DNA from: Ecdyonurus torrentis
Lineage: Eukaryota; Arthropoda; Insecta; Ephemeroptera; Heptageniidae
NCBI GenBank assembly: GCA_949318235.1
Contig: CASGGR010000039.1
Location: 992,001 to 1,056,000, forward strand
Length of the DNA stretch: 64,000 nt
Direction: 5' to 3'
Shown: positions 52,443-63,965 of the stretch, piece by piece
Numbering within the stretch: position 1 is the first letter of the stretch
Layout of the letters: each line of letters opens with the position of its first letter
Made by a program: the position numbers and the translations under genes
Notes under the pieces: model-generated
The model's input: only the letters and a program-made list of their open reading frames with translations
Database searches by the model: none
What the model was told of the DNA's origin: nothing

Positions 52443-54125
52443 GTAGCATTCTTAGTTTTTGAGAAATCATCAAAACTAGTTTTAATCGTGTAAAAAGTAT
52501 GATTCAAAACATTCAATAACATTTGGTTCTTGAAATAGAAACTTTGTTTCATGACTTGGTTTGGCTACATGATGAGTGAAAACTAAAATTGTCAATAACC
52601 CAAAAAGTATGCGTCGAAGCAAAAAAGTTCAAGACATCTTTTTTGTAGAGAATTGAAAAACCTATGTCATAAGTCAAATTTGATGTCTGTAGCATTCTTA
52701 GTTTTTGAGAAATCATCAAAACTAGTTTTAATCGTGTAAAAAGTATGATTAAAAACATTCAATAACATTTGGTTCTTGAAATAGACACTTTGTTTCATGA
52801 CTTGGTTTGGCTACATGATGAGTGAAAACTAAAGTTGTCAATAACCCAAAAAGTATGCGTCGGAGCAAAAAAGTTCAAGATATCTTTTTTGTAGAGAATT
52901 GAAAAACCTATGTCATAAGTCAAATTTGATGTCTGTAGCATTCTTAGTTTTTGAGAAATCATCAAAACTAGTTTTAATCGTGTAAAAAGTATGATTAAAA
53001 ACATTCAATAACATTTGGTTCTTGAAATAGACACTTTGTTTCATGACTTGGTTTGGCTACATGATGAGTGAAAACTAAAGTTGTCAATAACCCAAAAAGT
53101 ATGCGTCGGAGCAAAAAAGTTCAAGATATCTTTTTTGTAGAGAATTGAAAAACCTATGTCATAAGTCAAATTTGATGTCTGTAGCATTCTTAGTTTTTGA
53201 GAAATCATCAAAACTAGTTTTAATCGTGTAAAAAGTATGATTAAAAACATTCAATAACATTTGGTTCTTGAAATAGACACTTTGTTTCATGACTTGGTTT
53301 GGCTACATGATGAGTGAAAACTAAAGTTGTCAATAACCCAAAAAGTATGCGTCGGAGCAAAAAAGTTCAAGATATCTTTTTTGTAGAGAATTGAAAAACC
53401 TATGTCATAAGTCAAATTTGATGTCTGTAGCATTCTTAGTTTTTGAGAAATCATCAAAACTAGTTTTAATCGTGTAAAAAGTATGAATAAAAACATTCAA
53501 TAACATTTGGTTCTTGAAATAGACACTTTGTTTCATGACTTGGTTTGGCTACATGATGAGTGAAAACTAAAGTTGTCAATAACCCAAAAAGTATGCGTCG
53601 GAGCAAAAAAGTTCAAGATATCTTTTTTGTAGAGAATTGAAAAACCTATGTCATTAGTCAAATTTGATGTCTGTAGCATTCTTAGTTTTTGAGCAATCAT
53701 CAAAACTAGTTTTAATCGTGTAAAAAGTATGATTTTTATCATTCAATAACATTCGGTTCTTGAAATAGAAACTTTGTTTCATGACTTGGTTTGGCTACAT
53801 AATAAGTGAAAACTAAAATTGTCAATAACCCAAAAAGTATGCGTCGGAGCAAAAAAGTTTAAGACATCTTTTTTGTAGAGAATTAAAAAACCTATGTTAT
53901 AAGTTAAATTTGATGTCTGTAGCATTCTTAGTTTTTGAGAAATCATCAAAACTAGTTTTAATCGTGTAAAAAGTATGATTCAAAACATTCAATAACATTT
54001 GGTTCTTGAAATAGACACTTTGTTTCATGACTTGGTTTGGCTACATGATGAGTGAAAACTAAAGTTGTCAATAACCCAAAAAGTATGCGTCGGAGCAAAA
54101 AAGTTCAAGATATCTTTTTTGTAGA
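52404..54125. repeat. Partial copy D of the 17-mer, then transition to right-end subfamilies
   Basis: Monomers 52404 (j head), 52650, 52896, 53142 and 53388 follow the start of the 17-mer, with one A monomer more than copy C. The 53388 monomer has GAATAAAAAC for GATTAAAAAC. The i monomer (53634) has CTGTAGC rather than CTTTAGC and ATTCGGTT for ATTTGGTT. The next monomer (53880) has the j head, and the 13-mer begins after it. Confidence 0.65.
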
Positions 54126-54371
54126 GAATTGAAAAACCTATGTCATAAGTCAAACTTGATGTCTGTAGCATTCTTAGTTTTTGAGAAATCATCAAAAGTA
54201 GTCTTAATCGTGTAAAAAGTATGATTCAAAACATTCAATAACATTTGGTTCTTGAAATAGAAACTTTGTTTCATGACTTGGTTTGGCTACATGATGAGTG
54301 AAAACTAAAATTGTCAATAACCCAAAAAGTATGCGTCGAAGCAAAAAAGTTCAAGACATCTTTTTTGTAGA
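54126..54371. repeat. h-type monomer with disrupted core palindrome (first of eight)
   Basis: AAAACTAGTTTT becomes AAAAGTAGTCTT: two linked changes at positions 73 and 78 remove the palindrome and the SpeI site. The same form occurs in monomers 54864, 56832, 57324, 58062, 60030, 62244 and 62490, and nowhere before 54 kb. Heads are CAAACTTGATG (h) or CAAACTTAAAG (h2). Confidence 0.8.
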
Positions 54372-54863
54372 GAATTGAAAAACCTATGATATAAGTCAAA
54401 TTTGATGTCTGTAGCATTCTTAGTTTTTGAGAAATCATCAAAACTAGTTTTAATCGTGTAAAAAGTATGATTAAAAACATTCAATAACATTTGGTTCTTG
54501 AAATAGACACTTTGTTTCATGACTTGGTTTGGCTACATGATGAGTGAAAACTAAAATTGTCAATAACCCAAAAAGTATGCGTCGGAGCAAAAAAGTTCAA
54601 GACATCTTTTTTGTAGAGACTTGAAAAACCTATGTTATAAGTCAAATTTGATGTCTGTAGCATTCTTAGTTTTTGAGAAATCATCAAAACTAGTTTTAAT
54701 CGTGTAAAAAGTATGATTAAAAACATTCAATAACATTTGGTTCTTGAAATAGACACTTTGTTTCATGACTTGGTTTGGCTACATGATGAGTGAAAACTAA
54801 AGTTGTCAATAACCCAAAAAGTATGCGTCGGAGCAAAAAAGTTCAAGATATCTTTTTTGTAGA

Positions 54864-56339
54864 GAATTGAAAAACCTATGTCATAAGTCAAACTTAAAGT
54901 CTGTAGCATTCTTAGTTTTTGAGAAATCATCAAAAGTAGTCTTAATCGTGTAAAAAGTATGATTCAAAACATTCAATAACATTTGGTTCTTGAAATAGAA
55001 ACTTTGTTTCATGACTTGGTTTGGCTACATGATGAGTGAAAACTAAAATTGTCAATAACCCAAAAAGTATGCGTCGAAGCAAAAAAGTTCAAGACATCTT
55101 TTTTGTAGAGAATTGAAAAACCTATGATATAAGTCAAATTTGATGTCTGTAGCATTCTTAGTTTTTGAGAAATCATCAAAACTAGTTTTAATCGTGTAAA
55201 AAGTATGATTAAAAACATTCAATAACATTTGGTTCTTGAAATAGACACTTTGTTTCATGACTTGGTTTGGCTACATGATGAGTGAAAACTAAAGTTGTCA
55301 ATAACCCAAAAAGTATGCGTCGGAGCAAAAAAGTTCAAGATATCTTTTTTGTAGAGAATTGAAAAACCTATGTCATAAGTCAAATTTGATGTCTGTAGCA
55401 TTCTTAGTTTTTGAGAAATCATCAAAACTAGTTTTAATCGTGTAAAAAGTATGATTAAAAACATTCAATAACATTTGGTTCTTGAAATAGACACTTTGTT
55501 TCATGACTTGGTTTGGCTACATGATGAGTGAAAACTAAAGTTGTCAATAACCCAAAAAGTATGCGTCGGAGCAAAAAAGTTCAAGATATCTTTTTTGTAG
55601 AGAATTGAAAAACCTATGTCATAAGTCAAATTTGATGTCTGTAGCATTCTTAGTTTTTGAGAAATCATCAAAACTAGTTTTAATCGTGTAAAAAGTATGA
55701 TTTTTATCATTCAATAACATTTGGTTCTTGAAATAGAAACTTTCTTTCATGACTTGGTTTGGCTACACGATGAGTGAAAACTTAAATTGTCAATAACCCA
55801 AAAAGTATGCGTCGGAGCAAAAAAGTTCAAGACATCTTTTTTGTAGAGACTTGAAAAACCTATGTTATAAGTCAAATTTGATGTCTGTAGCATTCTTAGT
55901 TTTTGAGCAATCATCAAAACTAGTTTTAATCGTGTAAAAAGTATGATTTTTATCATTCAATAACATTTGGTTCTTGAAATAGAAACTTTGTTTCATGACT
56001 AGGTTTGGCTACATGATAAGTGAAAACTAAAATTGTCAATAACCCAAAAAGTATGCGTCGGAGCAAAAAAGTTTAAGACATCTTTTTTGTAGAGAATTAA
56101 AAAACCTATGTTATAAGTTAAATTTGATGTCTGTAGCATTCTTAGTTTTTGAGAAATCATCAAAACTAGTTTTAATCGTGTAAAAAGTATGATTAAAAAC
56201 ATTCAATAACATTTGGTTCTTGAAATAGACACTTTGTTTCATGACTTGGTTTGGCTACATGATGAGTGAAAACTAAAGTTGTCAATAACCCAAAAAGTAT
56301 GCGTCGGAGCAAAAAAGTTCAAGATATCTTTTTTGTAGA
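54864..56339. repeat. Six-monomer module h2-g-A-A-f-j, instance 1
   Basis: The 1476-bp run carries, in order, the broken palindrome (h2), GATATAAG (g), two A monomers of which the second has CTTTCTTTC and CACGATG, then f with GAGCAATC and j with AATTAAAAAACC. The same run appears four times in the last 10 kb, at uneven spacing. Confidence 0.75.
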
Positions 56340-57323
56340 GAATTGAAAAACCTATGTCATTAGTCAAATTTGATGTCTGTAGCATTCTTAGTTTTTGAGA
56401 AATCATCAAAACTAGTTTTAATCGTGTAAAAAGTATGATTAAAAACATTCAATAACATTTGGTTCTTGAAATAGACACTTTGTTTCATGACTTGGTTTGG
56501 CTACATGATGAGTGAAAACTAAAATTGTCAATAACCCAAAAAGTATGCGTCGGAGCAAAAAAGTTCAAGACATCTTTTTTGTAGAGACTTGAAAAACCTA
56601 TGTTATAAGTTAAATTTGATGTCTGTAGCATTCTTAGTTTTTGAGAAATCATCAAAACTAGTTTTAATCGTGTAAAAAGTATGATTCAAAACATTCAATA
56701 ACATTTGGTTCTTGAAATAGACACTTTGTTTCATGACTTGGTTTGGCTACATGATGAGTGAAAACTAAAGTTGTCAATAACCCAAAAAGTATGCGTCGGA
56801 GCAAAAAAGTTCAAGATATCTTTTTTGTAGAGAATTGAAAAACCTATGTCATAAGTCAAACTTGATGTCTGTAGCATTCTTAGTTTTTGAGAAATCATCA
56901 AAAGTAGTCTTAATCGTGTAAAAAGTATGATTCAAAACATTCAATAACATTTGGTTCTTGAAATAGAAACTTTGTTTCATGACTTGGTTTGGCTACATGA
57001 TGAGTGAAAACTAAAATTGTCAATAACCCAAAAAGTATGCGTCGAAGCAAAAAAGTTCAAGACATCTTTTTTGTAGAGAATTGAAAAACCTATGATATAA
57101 GTCAAATTTGATGTCTGTAGCATTCTTAGTTTTTGAGAAATCATCAAAACTAGTTTTAATCGTGTAAAAAGTATGATTCAAAACATTCAATAACATTTGG
57201 TTCTTGAAATAGACACTTTGTTTCATGACTTGGTTTGGCTACATGATGAGTGAAAACTAAAGTTGTCAATAACCCAAAAAGTATGCGTCGGAGCAAAAAA
57301 GTTCAAGATATCTTTTTTGTAGA

Positions 57324-60300
57324 GAATTGAAAAACCTATGTCATAAGTCAAACTTGATGTCTGTAGCATTCTTAGTTTTTGAGAAATCATCAAAAGTAGT
57401 CTTAATCGTGTAAAAAGTATGATTCAAAACATTCAATAACATTTGGTTCTTGAAATAGAAACTTTGTTTCATGACTTGGTTTGGCTACATGATGAGTGAA
57501 AACTAAAATTGTCAATAACCCAAAAAGTATGCGTCGAAGCAAAAAAGTTCAAGACATCTTTTTTGTAGAGAATTGAAAAACCTATGATATAAGTCAAATT
57601 TGATGTCTGTAGCATTCTTAGTTTTTGAGAAATCATCAAAACTAGTTTTAATCGTGTAAAAAGTATGATTAAAAACATTCAATAACATTTGGTTCTTGAA
57701 ATAGACACTTTGTTTCATGACTTGGTTTGGCTACATGATGAGTGAAAACTAAAATTGTCAATAACCCAAAAAGTATGCGTCGGAGCAAAAAAGTTCAAGA
57801 CATCTTTTTTGTAGAGACTTGAAAAACCTATGTTATAAGTCAAATTTGATGTCTGTAGCATTCTTAGTTTTTGAGAAATCATCAAAACTAGTTTTAATCG
57901 TGTAAAAAGTATGATTAAAAACATTCAATAACATTTGGTTCTTGAAATAGACACTTTGTTTCATGACTTGGTTTGGCTACATGATGAGTGAAAACTAAAG
58001 TTGTCAATAACCCAAAAAGTATGCGTCGGAGCAAAAAAGTTCAAGATATCTTTTTTGTAGAGAATTGAAAAACCTATGTCATAAGTCAAACTTAAAGTCT
58101 GTAGCATTCTTAGTTTTTGAGAAATCATCAAAAGTAGTCTTAATCGTGTAAAAAGTATGATTCAAAACATTCAATAACATTTGGTTCTTGAAATAGAAAC
58201 TTTGTTTCATGACTTGGTTTGGCTACATGATGAGTGAAAACTAAAATTGTCAATAACCCAAAAAGTATGCGTCGAAGCAAAAAAGTTCAAGACATCTTTT
58301 TTGTAGAGAATTGAAAAACCTATGATATAAGTCAAATTTGATGTCTGTAGCATTCTTAGTTTTTGAGAAATCATCAAAACTAGTTTTAATCGTGTAAAAA
58401 GTATGATTAAAAACATTCAATAACATTTGGTTCTTGAAATAGACACTTTGTTTCATGACTTGGTTTGGCTACATGATGAGTGAAAACTAAAGTTGTCAAT
58501 AACCCAAAAAGTATGCGTCGGAGCAAAAAAGTTCAAGATATCTTTTTTGTAGAGAATTGAAAAACCTATGTCATAAGTCAAATTTGATGTCTGTAGCATT
58601 CTTAGTTTTTGAGAAATCATCAAAACTAGTTTTAATCGTGTAAAAAGTATGATTAAAAACATTCAATAACATTTGGTTCTTGAAATAGACACTTTGTTTC
58701 ATGACTTGGTTTGGCTACATGATGAGTGAAAACTAAAGTTGTCAATAACCCAAAAAGTATGCGTCGGAGCAAAAAAGTTCAAGATATCTTTTTTGTAGAG
58801 AATTGAAAAACCTATGTCATAAGTCAAATTTGATGTCTGTAGCATTCTTAGTTTTTGAGAAATCATCAAAACTAGTTTTAATCGTGTAAAAAGTATGATT
58901 TTTATCATTCAATAACATTTGGTTCTTGAAATAGAAACTTTCTTTCATGACTTGGTTTGGCTACACGATGAGTGAAAACTTAAATTGTCAATAACCCAAA
59001 AAGTATGCGTCGGAGCAAAAAAGTTCAAGACATCTTTTTTGTAGAGACTTGAAAAACCTATGTTATAAGTCAAATTTGATGTCTGTAGCATTCTTAGTTT
59101 TTGAGCAATCATCAAAACTAGTTTTAATCGTGTAAAAAGTATGATTTTTATCATTCAATAACATTTGGTTCTTGAAATAGAAACTTTGTTTCATGACTAG
59201 GTTTGGCTACATGATAAGTGAAAACTAAAATTGTCAATAACCCAAAAAGTATGCGTCGGAGCAAAAAAGTTTAAGACATCTTTTTTGTAGAGAATTAAAA
59301 AACCTATGTTATAAGTTAAATTTGATGTCTGTAGCATTCTTAGTTTTTGAGAAATCATCAAAACTAGTTTTAATCGTGTAAAAAGTATGATTAAAAACAT
59401 TCAATAACATTTGGTTCTTGAAATAGACACTTTGTTTCATGACTTGGTTTGGCTACATGATGAGTGAAAACTAAAGTTGTCAATAACCCAAAAAGTATGC
59501 GTCGGAGCAAAAAAGTTCAAGATATCTTTTTTGTAGAGAATTGAAAAACCTATGTCATTAGTCAAATTTGATGTCTGTAGCATTCTTAGTTTTTGAGAAA
59601 TCATCAAAACTAGTTTTAATCGTGTAAAAAGTATGATTAAAAACATTCAATAACATTTGGTTCTTGAAATAGACACTTTGTTTCATGACTTGGTTTGGCT
59701 ACATGATGAGTGAAAACTAAAATTGTCAATAACCCAAAAAGTATGCGTCGGAGCAAAAAAGTTCAAGACATCTTTTTTGTAGAGACTTGAAAAACCTATG
59801 TTATAAGTCAAATTTGATGTCTGTAGCATTCTTAGTTTTTGAGAAATCATCAAAACTAGTTTTAATCGTGTAAAAAGTATGATTAAAAACATTCAATAAC
59901 ATTTGGTTCTTGAAATAGACACTTTGTTTCATGACTTGGTTTGGCTACATGATGAGTGAAAACTAAAGTTGTCAATAACCCAAAAAGTATGCGTCGGAGC
60001 AAAAAAGTTCAAGATATCTTTTTTGTAGAGAATTGAAAAACCTATGTCATAAGTCAAACTTAAAGTCTGTAGCATTCTTAGTTTTTGAGAAATCATCAAA
60101 AGTAGTCTTAATCGTGTAAAAAGTATGATTCAAAACATTCAATAACATTTGGTTCTTGAAATAGAAACTTTGTTTCATGACTTGGTTTGGCTACATGATG
60201 AGTGAAAACTAAAATTGTCAATAACCCAAAAAGTATGCGTCGAAGCAAAAAAGTTCAAGACATCTTTTTTGTAGAGAATTGAAAAACCTATGATATAAGT

Positions 60301-60521
60301 CAAATTTAATGTCTGTAGCATTTTTAGTTTTTGAGAAATCATCAAAACTAGTTTTAATCGTGTAAAAAGTATGATTAAAAACATTCAATAACATTTGGTT
60401 CTTGAAATAGACACTTTGTTTCATGACTTGGTTTGGCTACATGATGAGTAAAAACTAAAGTTGTCAATAACCCAAAAAGTATGCGTCGGAGCAAAAAAGT
60501 TCAAGATATCTTTTTTGTAGA
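57324..60521. repeat. 13-mer higher-order repeat, copy 2 (3198 bp)
   Basis: Second copy of 54126-57323. It differs from copy 1 in the last three monomers: f at 59784 has GTCAAAT and TAAAAACA where copy 1 has GTTAAAT and TCAAAACA; the h at 60030 is h2; and g at 60276 has TTTAATGTC and TTTTTAG. The rest matches in every diagnostic allele. Confidence 0.8.
58062..59537. repeat. Six-monomer module h2-g-A-A-f-j, instance 2
   Basis: Displaced by 3198 bp from instance 1 as part of the second 13-mer, with the same allele order. Confidence 0.75.
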
Positions 60522-61505
60522 GAATTGAAAAACCTATGTCATAAGTTAAATTTGATGTCTGTAGCATTCTTAGTTTTTGAGAAATCATCAAAACTAGTTT
60601 TAATCGTGTAAAAAGTATGATTAAAAACATTCAATAACATTTGGTTCTTGAAATAGACACTTTGTTTCATGACTTGGTTTGGCTACATGATGAGTGAAAA
60701 CTAAAGTTGTCAATAACCCAAAAAGTATGCGTCGGAGCAAAAAAGTTCAAGATATCTTTTTTGTAGAGAATTGAAAAACCTATGTCATAAGTCAAATTTG
60801 ATGTCTGTAGCATTCTTAGTTTTTGAGAAATCATCAAAACTAGTTTTAATCGTGTAAAAAGTATGATTTTTATCATTCAATAAAATTTGGTTCTTGAAAT
60901 AGAAACTTTCTTTCATGACTTGGTTTGGCTACACGATGAGTGAAAACTTAAATTGTCAATAACCCAAAAAGTATGCGTCGGAGCAAAAAAGTTCAAGACA
61001 TCTTTTTTGTAGAGACTTGAAAAACCTATGTTATAAGTCAAATTTGATGTCTGTAGCATTCTTAGTTTTTGAGCAATCATCAAAACTAGTTTTAATCGTG
61101 TAAAAAGTATGATTTTTATCATTCAATAACATTTGGTTCTTGAAATAGAAACTTTGTTTCATGACTAGGTTTGGCTACATGATAAGTGAAAACTAAAATT
61201 GTCAATAACCCAAAAAGTATGCGTCGGAGCAAAAAAGTTTAAGACATCTTTTTTGTAGAGAATTAAAAAACCTATGTTATAAGTTAAATTTGATGTCTGT
61301 AGCATTCTTAGTTTTTGAGAAATCATCAAAACTAGTTTTAATCGTGTAAAAAGTATGATTCAAAACATTCAATAACATTTGGTTCTTGAAATAGAAACTT
61401 TGTTTCATGACTTGGTTTGGCTACATGATGAGTGAAAACTAAAATTGTCAATAACCCAAAAAGTATGCGTCGAAGCAAAAAAGTTCAAGACATCTTTTTT
61501 GTAGA
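60030..61505. repeat. Six-monomer module h2-g-A-A-f-j, instance 3
   Basis: It follows instance 2 by only 1968 bp, so it is not in the 13-mer register. It carries several single changes (GAGTAAAAAC near 60449, TAAGTTAAAT near 60543, AAAATTTGG near 60885) and ends in a j monomer with TCAAAACA rather than TAAAAACA. Confidence 0.7.
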
Positions 61506-62489
61506 GAATTGAAAAACCTATGTCATAAGTCAAATTTGATGTCTGTAGCATTCTTAGTTTTTGAGAAATCATCAAAACTAGTTTTAATCGTGTAAAAAGT
61601 ATGATTAAAAACATTCAATAACATTTGGTTCTTGAAATAGACACTTTGTTTCATGACTTGGTTTGGCTACATGATGAGTGAAAACTAAAGTTGTCAATAA
61701 CCCAAAAAGTATGCGTCGGAGCAAAAAAGTTCAAGATATCTTTTTTGTAGAGAATTGAAAAACCTATGTCATAAGTCAAATTTGATGTCTGTAGCATTCT
61801 TAGTTTTTGAGAAATCATCAAAACTAGTTTTAATCGTGTAAAAAGTATGATTAAAAACATTCAATAACATTTGGTTCTTGAAATAGACACTTTGTTTCAT
61901 GACTTGGTTTGGCTACATGATGAGTGAAAACTAAAGTTGTCAATAACCCAAAAAGTATGCGTCGGAGCAAAAAAGTTCAAGATATCTTTTTTGTAGAGAA
62001 TTGAAAAACCTATGTCATTAGTCAAATTTGATGTCTGTAGCATTCTTAGTTTTTGAGCAATCATCAAAACTAGTTTTAATCGTGTAAAAAGTATGATTTT
62101 TATCATTCAATAACATTTGGTTCTTGAAATAGAAACTTTGTTTCATGACTTAGTTTGGCTACATAATAAGTGAAAACTAAAATTGTCAATAACCCAAAAA
62201 GTATGCGTCGGAGCAAAAAAGTTCAAGATATCTTTTTTGTAGAGAATTGAAAAACCTATGTCATAAGTCAAACTTAAAGTCTGTAGCATTCTTAGTTTTT
62301 GAGAAATCATCAAAAGTAGTCTTAATCGTGTAAAAAGTATGATTCAAAACATTCAATAACATTTGGTTCTTGAAATAGAAACTTTGTTTCATGACTTGGT
62401 TTGGCTACATGATGAGTGAAAACTAAAATTGTCAATAACCCAAAAAGTATGCGTCGAAGCAAAAAAGTTCAAGACATCTTTTTTGTAGA
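61506..62489. repeat. A-A-i-h2 spacer between modules 3 and 4
   Basis: Two A monomers with TAAAAACA, an i monomer (61998) with GAGCAATC, ATAATAAG and a private CTTAGTTTGGC, and an h2 monomer (62244). The i monomer here continues into a GTTCAAGATATC tail instead of the GTTTAAG tail seen at 47484, 51666 and 53634, so it is another recombinant. Confidence 0.6.
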
Positions 62490-62735
62490 GAATTGAAAAA
62501 CCTATGATATAAGTCAAACTTAAAGTCTGTAGCATTCTTAGTTTTTGAGAAATCATCAAAAGTAGTCTTAATCGTGTAAAAAGTATGATTCAAAACATTC
62601 AATAACATTTGGTTCTTGAAATAGAAACTTTGTTTCATGACTTGGTTTGGCTACATGATGAGTGAAAACTAAAATTGTCAATAACCCAAAAAGTATGCGT
62701 CGAAGCAAAAAAGTTCAAGACATCTTTTTTGTAGA
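62490..62735. repeat. Chimeric monomer: g head joined to h2
   Basis: GATATAAG (g) is followed directly by CAAACTTAAAGTC and AAAAGTAGTCTT (h2). The switch lies between about monomer positions 22 and 30, inside the head block, unlike most switches in the window. Confidence 0.75.
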
Positions 62736-63965
62736 GAATTGAAAAACCTATGATATAAGTCAAATTTGATGTCTGTAGCATTCTTAGTTTTTGAGAAATC
62801 ATCAAAACTAGTTTTAATCGTGTAAAAAGTATGATTAAAAACATTCAATAACATTTGGTTCTTGAAATAGACACTTTGTTTCATGACTTGGTTTGGCTAC
62901 ATGATGAGTGAAAACTAAAGTTGTCAATAACCCAAAAAGTATGCGTCGGAGCAAAAAAGTTCAAGATATCTTTTTTGTAGAGAATTGAAAAACCTATGTC
63001 ATAAGTCAAATTTGATGTCTGTAGCATTCTTAGTTTTTGAGAAATCATCAAAACTAGTTTTAATCGTGTAAAAAGTATGATTAAAAACATTCAATAACAT
63101 TTGGTTCTTGAAATAGACACTTTGTTTCATGACTTGGTTTGGCTACATGATGAGTGAAAACTAAAGTTGTCAATAACCCAAAAAGTATGCGTCGGAGCAA
63201 AAAAGTTCAAGATATCTTTTTTGTAGAGAATTGAAAAACCTATGTCATAAGTCAAATTTGATGTCTGTAGCATTCTTAGTTTTTGAGAAATCATCAAAAC
63301 TAGTTTTAATCGTGTAAAAAGTATGATTTTTATCATTCAATAACATTTGGTTCTTGAAATAGAAACTTTCTTTCATGACTTGGTTTGGCTACACGATGAG
63401 TGAAAACTTAAATTGTCAATAACCCAAAAAGTATGCGTCGGAGCAAAAAAGTTCAAGACATCTTTTTTGTAGAGACTTGAAAAACCTATGTTATAAGTCA
63501 AATTTGATGTCTGTAGCATTCTTAGTTTTTGAGCAATCATCAAAACTAGTTTTAATCGTGTAAAAAGTATGATTTTTATCATTCAATAACATTTGGTTCT
63601 TGAAATAGAAACTTTGTTTCATGACTAGGTTTGGCTACATGATAAGTGAAAACTAAAATTGTCAATAACCCAAAAAGTATGCGTCGGAGCAAAAAAGTTT
63701 AAGACATCTTTTTTGTAGAGAATTAAAAAACCTATGTTATAAGTTAAATTTGATGTCTGTAGCATTCTTAGTTTTTGAGAAATCATCAAAACTAGTTTTA
63801 ATCGTGTAAAAAGTATGATTAAAAACATTCAATAACATTTGGTTCTTGAAATAGACACTTTGTTTCATGACTTGGTTTGGCTACATGATGAGTGAAAACT
63901 AAAGTTGTCAATAACCCAAAAAGTATGCGTCGGAGCAAAAAAGTTCAAGATATCTTTTTTGTAGA
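62490..63965. repeat. Six-monomer module h2-g-A-A-f-j, instance 4
   Basis: It begins with a g/h2 chimera at 62490 and then follows the same order to the j monomer at 63720. It lies 2460 bp after instance 3. Confidence 0.7.

Larger units (their letters stand above)
54126..57323. repeat. 13-mer higher-order repeat, copy 1 (3198 bp)
   Basis: Head order h,g,f,h2,g,A,A,f,j,i,f,h,g. It recurs 3198 bp downstream. It introduces the h heads (CAAACTT with AAAAGTAGTCTT) and the g heads (GATATAAG), which I saw nowhere to the left. Confidence 0.8.
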
